A stretch of DNA of 9,995 nt from Mycobacterium sp. (GCA_023264755.1 JAHFVB010000133.1:1-9995), one strand, 5' to 3'; numbered from the stretch's first letter, positions 1-7,204 are shown. Numbers and translations: made by a program. Notes: a model not told the origin generated them from the letters alone.

Positions 1-443
1 TGCCGGGCGGGACCCCGCTGCCCGCGCAATCGGGTGTCCTGGTCGCCAGCGGAGAACGGTTGCACGGCAAGGCCATGACGTTGACGTCGCGCAAGTGGGG
101 CGCACGCGGAAACGTCGAGTTGGTGCGCGTGTCGTTCGGGCGCTTCGGTGACGACGTGGCCAGAAGCGTCGGAGACGAGCAACTGTTGAAGTGGGCCGCC
201 GAGGACTTGGCGACCGTTTTCGGCGTCACCGCGGATCCGGTCGACGCTCGTGTGCAGCGCTGGCTCGATGCGCTGCCTCAGTACCAGCCGGGCCACTTGG
301 CGCTGGCCGCGGAGTTGCGTGCGGGTTTGCCGCCGACGCTGGCCCTCGCGGGTGGCTATCTGGACGGCATCGGCGTGCCGGCCTGCGTCGCCGCCGCAAC
401 CAAGGCGGCCTCGGCGTTGACCGCGGCGCGCGTGGCACGATAG
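1..443 (+). CDS. hemY: Coproporphyrinogen III oxidase / protoporphyrinogen oxidase (HemY/CgoX), C-terminal part
   Basis: The 5' end lies outside the window; the reading frame is open from base 3 to the TAG at 441-443, giving the last 146 residues. HemY-family flavoproteins oxidise the porphyrinogen ring with FAD and oxygen. In actinobacteria the substrate is coproporphyrinogen III, in the coproporphyrin-dependent haem pathway. The visible part has the family's C-terminal signatures: the '[14 protein letters not shown]' segment, and the FAD-contacting '[15 protein letters not shown]' segment about 30 residues before the end. The earlier 'LTSRKW' segment also fits. hemQ follows after only 4 bases, which supports both the identification and co-transcription. 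The 'TTG' at 60 is an internal codon, not a start. The activity (copro- rather than protoporphyrinogen) is inferred from the HemQ partner and the phylum. Confidence 0.93.
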   Translation, partial: PGGTPLPAQSGVLVASGERLHGKAMTLTSRKWGARGNVELVRVSFGRFGDDVARSVGDEQLLKWAAEDLATVFGVTADPVDARVQRWLDALPQYQPGHLALAAELRAGLPPTLALAGGYLDGIGVPACVAAATKAASALTAARVAR

Positions 444-447
444 GACC

Positions 448-1140
448 ATGGCCAAGCTCGACTACGACGCGCTCAATTCGATGACCCGATACATGATGAT
501 CTCGGTCTTCGCCGTGCAACCGGAGGCCTTGGGCGACGACCGCGGCGCCGTCATCGACGCGACCAAGACGTTCCTCAAGCAACAGGAGGAGCGCGGCGTC
601 GTCGTGCGGGGGTTGTACGACGTGGCGGGGTTCCGGGCGGACGCCGACTTCATGATGTGGACGCACGCCGAGCGGGTCGAGGACCTGCAGGCCACCTACT
701 CCACTTTCCGCCGGACGCCGCTGGGGATCGTCAGCGAACCGGTGTGGAGCGTCGTCGCGCTGCATCGACCCGCAGAGTTCAACAAGAGCCACGTGCCGGC
801 GTTCATCGCGGGCGAGCCGGCGGGCGACTACGTGTGCGTCTACCCGTTCGTGCGCTCGCTGGAGTGGTACCTGCTGCCCGACGACGAGCGGCGCAAGATG
901 CTCGTCGAGCACGGGATGGCCGGCCGGGAGTACCCGGACGTGCGGGCCAACACGGTGCCGGCGTTCGCGCTCGGTGACTACGAGTGGATTCTGGCGTTCG
1001 AAGGCCCCGACCTCGGGCGCATCGTCGAGCTCATGTGGAAGTTGCGGTACACCGATGCCCGTCGGCACGTGCGCGAGGAGACGCCGTTCTTCACCGGCCC
1101 GCGGGTCGGGGTCGAGGAACTCGTCGCCAAGCTGCCCTGA
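448..1140 (+). CDS. hemQ: Coproheme decarboxylase HemQ (ChdC), chlorite-dismutase-like
   Basis: A 230-residue cytoplasmic protein of the chlorite dismutase-like fold. HemQ oxidatively decarboxylates the two propionates of iron-coproporphyrin III, using peroxide, to give haem b: the last step of the coproporphyrin-dependent pathway. Visible residues are Y132 in 'VYPF' (catalytic tyrosine position), W140 in 'LEWYLLP', H155 in 'LVEHGM' (proximal haem ligand) and H115 in 'FNKSH'. Their spacing equals that of H118/Y135/W143/H158 in the Corynebacterium diphtheriae enzyme as I remember it. H115 is the distal histidine typical of the actinobacterial clade, and the Firmicutes 'YPMSK' lysine is absent ('YPFVR'). 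Start ATG 448 lies 4 bases after the hemY stop, so translation is probably coupled. The gene ends 6 bases before the convergent msrB stop, leaving no room for a separate terminator. Confidence 0.96.
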   Translation: MAKLDYDALNSMTRYMMISVFAVQPEALGDDRGAVIDATKTFLKQQEERGVVVRGLYDVAGFRADADFMMWTHAERVEDLQATYSTFRRTPLGIVSEPVWSVVALHRPAEFNKSHVPAFIAGEPAGDYVCVYPFVRSLEWYLLPDDERRKMLVEHGMAGREYPDVRANTVPAFALGDYEWILAFEGPDLGRIVELMWKLRYTDARRHVREETPFFTGPRVGVEELVAKLP

Positions 1141-1146
1141 GCGGGG

Positions 1147-1560
1147 CTACGTCGCGGGCACCAGCTTCAGCGAGATGGAGTTGATGCAGTACCGCTGATC
1201 GGTCGGCGTCGGGTAGCCCTCGCCTTCGAAGACGTGTCCGAGGTGGCTGTGGCAGTTGGCGCAGATGACCTCGACGCGGCGCATGCCGAGTGAGTCGTCG
1301 GTCTTCAGGATGACCGCGTCGGAGTCCTTGGGGTCGAAGAAGGACGGCCAGCCGCAATGGGATTCGAACTTCTCGGTGCTGCGGAACAGTTCGGCGCCAC
1401 AGGCCCGGCACTGGTAGACGCCTTCGGTCTTGGTGTCGGTGTACTCGCCGGTGAAGGGGCGCTCGGTACCGGCCCGACGCAGCACCGCGAACTCTTCTGC
1501 GGTGAGCTTCTGGCGCCATTCGTCGTCGGTGAGTTCGACCTTCGGCGGTGTCTGGGTCAT
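1147..1560 (-). CDS. msrB: Peptide methionine-(R)-S-oxide reductase MsrB
   Basis: A 137-residue single-domain MsrB, which reduces the R form of methionine sulfoxide in proteins with thioredoxin as usual reductant. Two zinc-binding CxxC pairs are present, C51/C54 ('CRAC') and C100/C103 ('CANC'). The catalytic cysteine is C125 in 'RYCINSISL', and the likely resolving cysteine is C69 in 'SHCGWPSF'. The histidines of 'SHLGHVF' are in place. There is no signal peptide, so it acts in the cytoplasm. Its ATG overlaps the aftC stop in an ATGA (1557-1560), so it is the last gene of a minus-strand operon and probably depends on translational coupling. No own Shine-Dalgarno site or promoter is evident. 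Confidence 0.97.
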   Translation of the reverse strand: MTQTPPKVELTDDEWRQKLTAEEFAVLRRAGTERPFTGEYTDTKTEGVYQCRACGAELFRSTEKFESHCGWPSFFDPKDSDAVILKTDDSLGMRRVEVICANCHSHLGHVFEGEGYPTPTDQRYCINSISLKLVPAT

Positions 1561-2870
1561 GCCTTGACGTTAGCGCGCAACGCGTCCGTCATCCACGGGG
1601 GATCGATGCCCTCGGCGAGTCGCCCGTCGGCCTTCGCATCCAGGTAGCGGAAGTACAGCACGCAGAACACCACGATGAGCATCAGCGACCAGCCGTAGGT
1701 GATCTTCATGTACTCCAGATACCGACCGGTGGTCACCCAATCGACCAGCAGCCAGCGGTCCATCGTCATGAAGCCGTAGATCGCCAGCCACGCCACCCAG
1801 TTTCGGATGACCGAGTTGGGCAACACGATGGTCATCAGGAACGGGAACAGCATCATCGAGTAGTAGCCCTGCCCCAGCGCGGTCACCAGGAACGTCGCGA
1901 CCAGCAGCACGCCGGAGGAGGTGAGCATCCAGAACAGTGGGTCGCGCTCGCGGTAGTACTTGTACAGCAGGTAGAGGCTGGCGACGGCCAGCAGTCCGAA
2001 GAGGATGCGCAGCAACAGGATCAGCCAGAGGGGCAGACCGTAGTAGATGCCGTTGCCCTGTATCGAGCTGTTGAAGTAGTCACGCACCCGAAAGATGTAG
2101 GGCACCGTGTTCCGGACGAAGTCCATCGGGTGACTGACCAGCGGCCAGGCTGCGACGTTGAACACCAGCGGTACCCCGAAGGCGGTGATCAGTGCTCGCC
2201 ACTGCCGGTTGAGCAAGGGCAGCAACAACAACGGCGCTAGCGAGGGTTTTATCACCAGCGTCAGTCCGATGGCGATGCCCGCCAGCCACTGGTGGTTGAC
2301 CTTGCCGTCCAGCAGCCACCGGAAGAACAGCACCTCGCACAGCAGGATGCAGCCGTTGATGTTCGTGAATACCAGGGTGTTGGTGACGCTTTCGGTGCAG
2401 AACATCGCGAGCAGCAGGGCCGGTGCCGCCACCGAGGCGAGCGTGTACTTGAACAGGCGCAGCAGGAAGTAGGCGGCCAGCACGATCGCGATGGCGTTGA
2501 TGGTGATGAACCAGTACCGCGCCGCGGTGACCGGCAGGTAGCCGAACGGCGCGAGCAGCAGGGTGCCGCCGGGCGGATACAGATAGTGCGGATCCACCTG
2601 GTCGAAGTGCTCGTTGTAGATGTCGAGCCCGAGCTTGAAGTTGATGACTGCGCGGTACACCGGTCCGAAGTCGTCGGTGATGTAGCCGTTGGTGCCCAAC
2701 ACGTAACCGCGATGGATGATCGAGACGATCGCGATGGGCCACAGCACCGAACGCAACACGGTCGCGGTGCTAGGCGCGGATGTACGTGGTCGAAAGGCGC
2801 TTAGAAGGGAGTCCCGGGGCGAGCGCAGCGACGGGGGAGAGTTGTGTACCGCCACCAGCGCACCGTACAC
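1557..2870 (-). CDS. aftC: Alpha-(1->3)-arabinofuranosyltransferase AftC (GT-C, GT87/DUF2029 type)
   Basis: A 437-residue polytopic membrane protein closely resembling, from memory, M. tuberculosis AftC (Rv2673, 433 residues). AftC transfers arabinofuranose from decaprenyl-phosphoryl-arabinose and introduces alpha-1,3 branches in arabinan of arabinogalactan and lipoarabinomannan, on the periplasmic side of the membrane. It has about ten hydrophobic segments (for example 38-58, 119-140, 145-160, 196-221, 281-304, 315-333, 337-352, 395-410). The first extracytoplasmic loop holds D66-D67 in 'GYITDDFGPVYRA', the acidic pair expected of GT-C enzymes, followed by 'PHYLYPPGG'. I chose the GTG at 2870 because 'VYGALV' matches the known N-terminus ('MYGALV') and because the frame further upstream would run through the neighbouring gene. 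The start lies 20 bases after the upstream stop and has no clear Shine-Dalgarno site. Confidence 0.93.
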   Translation of the reverse strand: MYGALVAVHNSPPSLRSPRDSLLSAFRPRTSAPSTATVLRSVLWPIAIVSIIHRGYVLGTNGYITDDFGPVYRAVINFKLGLDIYNEHFDQVDPHYLYPPGGTLLLAPFGYLPVTAARYWFITINAIAIVLAAYFLLRLFKYTLASVAAPALLLAMFCTESVTNTLVFTNINGCILLCEVLFFRWLLDGKVNHQWLAGIAIGLTLVIKPSLAPLLLLPLLNRQWRALITAFGVPLVFNVAAWPLVSHPMDFVRNTVPYIFRVRDYFNSSIQGNGIYYGLPLWLILLLRILFGLLAVASLYLLYKYYRERDPLFWMLTSSGVLLVATFLVTALGQGYYSMMLFPFLMTIVLPNSVIRNWVAWLAIYGFMTMDRWLLVDWVTTGRYLEYMKITYGWSLMLIVVFCVLYFRYLDAKADGRLAEGIDPPWMTDALRANVKA

Positions 2871-2890
2871 CGACGGCCCGGACCGACAAG

Positions 2891-4456
2891 TTAGGCAGGG
2901 CAGTACGTGTCGGTGTCCGGCAGCTTGCCGGACTGAAGGTAATTGAGCAACGGTGGCATCGCGCACGGGGTGTAGATGCTGGCGCCGTGGCCGACCCCTT
3001 GCCAGATCACCCGGCGGTTGGCGGCCCCGGCGTTGATGACGGTCGCGGCTACCGCCGCGACGCCCTCGCTTCCGACGACGGGGTCGTTCTGGACGCCGAG
3101 CAGAAGCACCGGCACCGTGAGGTCCTTGGGGCTCTTCGGGGCGTTGCCGCTGGGCCAACTCAGGCACTTCACCAGGTCGAGCGCACCGACGGTGCCGAAC
3201 TGTGGGTAGAGCTTGCCCCACTGGACCAGGAGTTCGCGGACGCGGTCGGGGGTGGGGCGGTTGAGTGCGTCACTGCACGAGTTGACGAACTGGCCGTCGC
3301 TTTGCCGCAACGTCTCGGCCTTCGCGATTAGCGCGTTCAAGGCGGTGGTGTCGCCGCTGCGCGCGGCGGCGAGGGTGGTCGCGAGTCCGTTGGTGGCGCT
3401 GACCCGGTCGCCGGTGGGGAACGCCAGGGCGGTCGTGATGGCCTCGGCCAGCGTGGCGACCGAGGCGCCTCCGGGGCCGCGTCCGTCCCTGGCGGCCGAC
3501 AGCATGGCGGCGATGGCGCCCTTGGGATCGGCGCCCAGTGCGCAGGACACGGCCGCGCATTGGGTGGCGAAGGCGTCCAGCGCGCCCTGCTGACCCTTGA
3601 CCTTCTGTTCGGCGGCCGCCTCGGCGGCGACGTCGAGCGGCAACGGCGAATCGAGCACCAGCCGGGCCAGTTTGTTGCCGTGCTGGCCGGCGTAGGCCAA
3701 AGCCACCTGGGCACCGTTGCCGATGCCGAGCAGGGCCAGCGCCGGGACGTCCCAGGTGCTGCGCAGCCGTTCGAGATCTTCGGCGGCGCGCGCGTTGTCG
3801 TAGGCCGAATCGCCGGGTGCGATGGCGTCGGTGCAGCTCGTCGTGGCGGTCTGGGCGACCGCGGCCAGGTTGGCGACGGGATCGTTGCCCGATTCGAACT
3901 GCGCCTGGTCGTTCATCTCCTGGCGGTCGAACACGTCGCGGCAGTCGAGCTGGGCCGACATACCGGTTCCGCGCCGGTCGACGGCGACGATCGGGTTGGT
4001 CTTGAGCAGGTCGACGCCGTTGCGCGTCAGCCACGCGGGCAGCTGCACCGACGAGGGCAGGTCTGTTCCCGTGGTCATCACCAGCGGGCCGGCGTTGGGC
4101 GGGGTGGCGGTCGAGGTGGCCTTGACCGCGCCGATGCTGACGGTTCCGGTGGCTCCGCTGATGGGGTCGAGGTCGGCGTCGTAGCTGGCGCATTGCAGCG
4201 TGACACCGGGGATGGCCGGGACGCCGGCGTCGCCGAACACCCGCGCCGTACAGTCCCGCCACGACAGGTCGTTCTTCGGCGCGTCGATGGACGGGGGTCC
4301 CGACGGCGCGGCGCTGGTCTGCGGTTGGCCTTGGGCGGCGCCGCCGGAGTCGGTCGCATAGCGCGGGTTGGCGGCCAGGCCAGGCGCGCATCCGGCGAGC
4401 AACGCCACCACCACGAACAGGCTCAGGGCCTGGAGTTGCCGACGATCCCGACGCAT
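2891..4456 (-). CDS. Exported lipoprotein, alpha/beta-hydrolase of the S33 (tripeptidyl aminopeptidase-like) type, nucleophile serine replaced by glycine
   Basis: A 521-residue homologue of M. tuberculosis Rv2672 ('possible secreted protease'). The N-terminus is a lipoprotein signal: basic 'MRRDRR', a hydrophobic stretch, then the lipobox 'LLAGC' with C23. A low-complexity linker of about 35 residues follows, then the hydrolase fold. S33 features are D160 in 'VDRRGTGMS' (oxyanion-side loop), D458 in 'QNDPVV' and H490 in 'GVGHGAS'. The C-terminal TAP-like domain covers roughly 400-515. The nucleophile elbow is 'LLGIGNGAQ' (residues 242-250), with glycine at 246 instead of serine. Ten further cysteines fit an exported, disulfide-bonded protein. 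An alternative ATG at 4474 would give 527 residues and an odd preceding 'MATVVP'; neither start has a good Shine-Dalgarno site. Family and location are secure; catalytic activity is doubtful. Confidence 0.9.
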   Translation of the reverse strand: MRRDRRQLQALSLFVVVALLAGCAPGLAANPRYATDSGGAAQGQPQTSAAPSGPPSIDAPKNDLSWRDCTARVFGDAGVPAIPGVTLQCASYDADLDPISGATGTVSIGAVKATSTATPPNAGPLVMTTGTDLPSSVQLPAWLTRNGVDLLKTNPIVAVDRRGTGMSAQLDCRDVFDRQEMNDQAQFESGNDPVANLAAVAQTATTSCTDAIAPGDSAYDNARAAEDLERLRSTWDVPALALLGIGNGAQVALAYAGQHGNKLARLVLDSPLPLDVAAEAAAEQKVKGQQGALDAFATQCAAVSCALGADPKGAIAAMLSAARDGRGPGGASVATLAEAITTALAFPTGDRVSATNGLATTLAAARSGDTTALNALIAKAETLRQSDGQFVNSCSDALNRPTPDRVRELLVQWGKLYPQFGTVGALDLVKCLSWPSGNAPKSPKDLTVPVLLLGVQNDPVVGSEGVAAVAATVINAGAANRRVIWQGVGHGASIYTPCAMPPLLNYLQSGKLPDTDTYCPA

Positions 4457-4493
4457 GGGCACCACAGTAGCCATCGGCTGGAGCGGTCCGCGT

Positions 4494-5279
4494 TCAGTCT
4501 TCCTTGACATAGCGGGCGTAGAGGTAGCCCTCACCGTCGGCGAGCAGGTGGCTGCGGCGCATCGTCACGTGCGCCGTGCCGGGGCCGGTGGCGATGCGTC
4601 GGGCGTGTCCTCCGACCAGGATCGGGGCGATCGTCTCGCACAGTTCGTCCAGCAGTTCCCGCTCGATGAAGTCGCCCAGCAACGAGGGACCGCCCTCGAG
4701 GAGCACGCGTCGGAGCCCGCGTCGGTTCAGGACTTCGAGCACCACCGCACTGTCGACTGAGTCGGACTGCGCGCCCGATGCGTCGATGACCTCGGCCAAC
4801 CCGCCGAGCCGGTGGCGCACTTCGTCGGCCGCGTCGCGGCTGGTCAGGATCAGCGGAGGCACTTCGCTGCGGGTGAACAGCTTGGCGTCGTGCGCGAACT
4901 CCGCGGAGCGGGTGATCACGGCGATCGGAGGCACTTCGAGCTGCCCGCGGTTCTGTCGTTCCTGGCGTTGCGCCGCCGACATCTGGGCCCCGGAGTAGTT
5001 CTCGATCCGTACCGTCGCCGCGCCGACGAGGATCACGTCGGCGGCTTGGCGCAGGTGGGTGAACAGGGCGCGGTCGCCCGGACCGGCTAGGCCGCCGGCC
5101 TTCCCGTCGTCGGTGGCGCCGCCGTCGAGGCTGGCGATCATGTTCGCCCGCACCCAGCAGCGTTCGAGACCGTCGGGATAGGAGTAGTACTCGTCGATCC
5201 GGTCGTAGTCGTCGGTGTCGAACGTGGCACCCGCGGCCACCAGCTCTGTGAGCTCTGTCGCAGCGTCGGCATCGGACAC
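4494..5279 (-). CDS. ribD: RibD C-terminal-domain / DHFR-like reductase (Rv2671 type)
   Basis: A 261-residue cytoplasmic NADPH-dependent reductase with the RibD_C/DHFR fold. Motifs are 'RANMIASLDGGAT' (44-56, substrate and cofactor loop), 'ILVGAATVRIENY' (83-95), and 'LLEGGPSLLGDFI' (193-205), the glycine-rich nucleotide-binding loop near the end. The N-terminal deaminase domain of true bifunctional RibD is absent. The M. tuberculosis homologue Rv2671 is annotated ribD, but from memory it acts as a dihydrofolate reductase analogue whose overexpression gives para-aminosalicylate resistance. The physiological substrate here is therefore open: a riboflavin-pathway pyrimidine or dihydrofolate. 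The start is a GTG at 5279 with no Shine-Dalgarno site, 35 bases from the divergent ATPase start. It is the first gene of the minus-strand operon running through msrB. Confidence 0.92.
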   Translation of the reverse strand: MSDADAATELTELVAAGATFDTDDYDRIDEYYSYPDGLERCWVRANMIASLDGGATDDGKAGGLAGPGDRALFTHLRQAADVILVGAATVRIENYSGAQMSAAQRQERQNRGQLEVPPIAVITRSAEFAHDAKLFTRSEVPPLILTSRDAADEVRHRLGGLAEVIDASGAQSDSVDSAVVLEVLNRRGLRRVLLEGGPSLLGDFIERELLDELCETIAPILVGGHARRIATGPGTAHVTMRRSHLLADGEGYLYARYVKED

Positions 5280-5314
5280 GGGCTTAATTTGAACACGTCG
5301 TTACAGTGCGTTCC
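5280..5314. promoter_or_regulatory. Divergent promoter region between the RibD-like gene and the ATPase gene
   Basis: This 35-base gap must hold signals for both directions. On the plus strand TACAGT (5302-5307) fits the mycobacterial -10 form TANNNT and ends 7 bases before the ATG at 5315, the geometry of a leaderless transcript. No convincing -35 is visible. On the minus strand TCAAAT (5287-5292) ends 7 bases before the GTG at 5279, but it fits the -10 form less well. Neither gene has a Shine-Dalgarno site, in keeping with leaderless starts on both sides. This is inferred from spacing only. Confidence 0.42.
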
Positions 5315-6364
5315 ATGCCTGGGGCCAACGGTGTCGCACATCTGACCGATCGCCATCCGAGCGTCACCTCGGAACGACTCGTCGCAGGGCTGGTGCCGCC
5401 GCCGACTTTCGCGGCCGTCGACTTCGACACCTACCGCCCCGACCCGGCCGAACCCTCCCAGGCCGCGGCGGTGCAGACGTGTCTGCGGTTCTGCGACCAG
5501 GCGGTGATCAGGCGGTCGGGCAAGAAGCGGTTGTTCGGCAAGCGTGAGGTCCTGCCCGGGGTAGGCATCTACCTCGACGGCGGATTCGGGGTCGGCAAGA
5601 CTCACCTGCTGGCATCGATCTACTACCGGCTGGCGCAGGGCGAATCGGGTGGCGCGGACACCAAGGCCGCGTTCGCCACGTTCGGCGAGCTCACTCAGCT
5701 GGCCGGGGTGTTCGGCTTCGTCGAGTGCATCGAGCTGCTGGCCGACTTCGTCGTGGTGTGCATCGATGAATTCGAGCTCGACGATCCGGGTAACACGACG
5801 CTGATCTCGCGGCTGTTGTCGCAGTTGGTGGAGCGCGGCGTGTCGATCGCTGCGACGTCGAACACGTTGCCCGAGCAACTGGGCGAGGGCCGGTTCGCCG
5901 CCCAGGACTTCCTGCGCGAGATCAACACGCTGGCGGGCATCTTCGACACGGTGCGCATCGAGGGTCCGGACTATCGGCACCGCGAGCTGCCACCCGCTCC
6001 GCAACCGCCGACGGATGCCGCCGTGCGGGCCGCGGCCGCGGAGGCCCAAGGCGCGACGCTCGACGACTTCGACGCGCTGTGCGCCCACCTCGCGACGATG
6101 CATCCGTCGCGGTATCTGGCGTTGCTCGAGGGGGTGCAGGAGGTGTTCGTGACCGGGGTCCACCAGGTGGAGGATCAGAGCGTCGCCCTGCGGCTGGTAT
6201 CGCTGACCGACCGGCTCTACGACGCCGGCATTCCCGTGGTGGCCTCGGGTGCCAAGCTGGACACGATCTTCAGCGAGGAGATGCTGGCGGGCGGGTTCCG
6301 CAAGAAGTACCTGCGCGCGACGTCGAGGCTGCTGGCGTTGAGCCATGCGGGCCGGATCTCGTGA
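5315..6364 (+). CDS. zapE: AFG1/ZapE-family P-loop ATPase
   Basis: A 349-residue soluble AAA-type ATPase of the AFG1/LACE1/ZapE family, homologous to M. tuberculosis Rv2670c. The domain opens with 'RLVAGLVPPPTF'. Walker A is 'GGFGVGKTHL' (89-98, K95), Walker B is 'VVVCIDEFEL' (146-155, D151 E152), and sensor 1 is the asparagine of 'AATSNTLP' (N183). 'RFAAQDFLREI' follows, and a C-terminal region ends 'FRKKYLRATSRLLAL'. In E. coli ZapE binds FtsZ rings; in mitochondria AFG1 relates to protein turnover. The role in mycobacteria is not established, so the symbol is only a family label. Start ATG 5315 was preferred to the in-frame GTG at 5306 because the GTG overlaps the probable -10 hexamer. There is no membrane segment or signal peptide. 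Confidence 0.92.
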   Translation: MPGANGVAHLTDRHPSVTSERLVAGLVPPPTFAAVDFDTYRPDPAEPSQAAAVQTCLRFCDQAVIRRSGKKRLFGKREVLPGVGIYLDGGFGVGKTHLLASIYYRLAQGESGGADTKAAFATFGELTQLAGVFGFVECIELLADFVVVCIDEFELDDPGNTTLISRLLSQLVERGVSIAATSNTLPEQLGEGRFAAQDFLREINTLAGIFDTVRIEGPDYRHRELPPAPQPPTDAAVRAAAAEAQGATLDDFDALCAHLATMHPSRYLALLEGVQEVFVTGVHQVEDQSVALRLVSLTDRLYDAGIPVVASGAKLDTIFSEEMLAGGFRKKYLRATSRLLALSHAGRIS

Positions 6365-6412
6365 CCACTTTCGGCACACGGCTAAGCTGGCCCCGCCCAT
6401 CAGGTCGAGGAG
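6361..6412 (+). promoter_or_regulatory. Probable promoter and ribosome binding site of the FkbM methyltransferase gene
   Basis: In the 57-base gap after the ATPase stop, TAAGCT (6383-6388) matches the TANNNT -10 form. GTGACC (6361-6366), which overlaps the ATPase stop codon, could serve as a weak -35 at 16 bases. GAGGAG (6407-6412) is a good Shine-Dalgarno site 9 bases before the ATG at 6422. Having its own -10 and ribosome site suggests the methyltransferase is expressed at least partly independently of the ATPase. The ribosome site is the firmer part. Confidence 0.45.
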
Positions 6413-6421
6413 CGTGGGGAA

Positions 6422-7204
6422 ATGACACTTAGGGTTCCAAGTGGTGGGGCGCTGGGCGACGTGCGCCGGGCGTTGGTCGTCGGCGGCTTGCGTGGCCTGG
6501 CCCGCACCACGCCGTGGGTGGAGCGCGAGCTCGTCGGCATCGGGCAACTGATCCCCTCGGGGGGCGTGTGCATCGACATCGGAGCGGCGGCGGGCTTCTA
6601 CACCGCGGAACTGGCTCGGCTGGTGGGCCCCGGCGGGGTCGTGCACAGCGTGGAGCCGTTGCGGTTCGCCCATGCGACGGCGTCGCGCCTGCTGGGGTTG
6701 CGCAGCGGCCGAAACGTCGTGCGGCACGGCGTGGCGCTGGGGGACAGCGGCGAGGAACTGGTGATGAGCGTGCCGTTGCGCCGCGGCGTTCCGGTGACCG
6801 GCCGTTCGTTCGTCACGCGCAATGCGTCGGGGCTGGGCTCAAACGCGGAGTTCGACGAGCACCTGCGGGTGGTGGTCGACGGTGACACCCTCGACGCGTT
6901 CAGTACTCGCCTGGGAATCGACCGGCTGGACTTCGTCAAGATCGACGTCGAGGGGGCCGAGCTGCACGTGTTGCGTGGTGGGCAGGCCACGATCGGCGGG
7001 TTCAAGCCGCTGGTGATGGTGGAGGTGGAGGACCGTCACCTGGAGCGCTTCGGGGTGAGCTCGGCCCAGATCGCCGCCTGGTTCAGTGCTCAGGGTTACC
7101 GGATGTCGGTGTGGGACAACGGTCGTTGGCGTGAGGTATCCGACGTGACGGTGCAGTTCCGCAACTACCTGTTCAGCCCGCCGGGGTGGACGCCGCCGCG
7201 CTAG
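6422..7204 (+). CDS. FkbM-family SAM-dependent methyltransferase
   Basis: A 260-residue class I methyltransferase of the FkbM type. SAM motif I is 'CIDIGAAAGFYT' (50-61). The acidic end of strand 2 is 'HSVEPL' (75-80). The FkbM hallmark 'DTLDAF' (155-160) is followed by 'DRLDFVKIDVEGAELHVL' (167-184) and the strand 'PLVMVEVE' (196-203). FkbM enzymes typically methylate hydroxyl groups of sugars, lipids or polyketides; in mycobacteria relatives act on glycolipid sugars, but nothing nearby names the substrate. It is cytoplasmic and lacks a signal peptide. It follows the ATPase gene by 57 bases with a clear ribosome site. The stop codon overlaps that of the convergent GNAT gene in a shared CTAG (7201-7204). 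From memory this gene is not at this place in M. tuberculosis. Confidence 0.88.
   Translation: MTLRVPSGGALGDVRRALVVGGLRGLARTTPWVERELVGIGQLIPSGGVCIDIGAAAGFYTAELARLVGPGGVVHSVEPLRFAHATASRLLGLRSGRNVVRHGVALGDSGEELVMSVPLRRGVPVTGRSFVTRNASGLGSNAEFDEHLRVVVDGDTLDAFSTRLGIDRLDFVKIDVEGAELHVLRGGQATIGGFKPLVMVEVEDRHLERFGVSSAQIAAWFSAQGYRMSVWDNGRWREVSDVTVQFRNYLFSPPGWTPPR

Noticed and set aside
226..1068. Minus-strand open frame of 280 codons across hemY and hemQ
   Set aside because: Antisense to two recognised haem genes; sequence is Arg/Pro/His-rich low-information translation.
1548..2240. Plus-strand open frame opposite aftC, rich in Gln, His and Val
   Set aside because: Composition is that of an antisense shadow of a membrane protein gene; the aftC reading explains the DNA fully.
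2871..3221. N-terminal extension of the aftC frame
   Set aside because: It would overlap the lipoprotein gene by over 300 bases and reads as Arg/Pro-rich shadow; the GTG at 2870 restores the known AftC N-terminus.
3560..4507. Plus-strand open frame of 315 codons opposite the lipoprotein gene
   Set aside because: Gly/Arg-rich shadow with no domain pattern, while the minus strand encodes signal peptide, lipobox and hydrolase motifs.
4457..4534. Longer starts (4474 to 4534) for the lipoprotein
   Set aside because: The 4534 start overlaps the RibD-like gene and displaces the lipoprotein signal. The 4474 start is possible but less like a lipoprotein N-terminus than MRRDRR.
5138..6727. Minus-strand open frame of 529 codons opposite the ATPase gene and running into neighbours
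   Set aside because: It is Arg/Gln/His-rich without any recognisable motif, and lies antisense to a clear P-loop ATPase. In GC-rich DNA the opposite frame is often open by codon bias.
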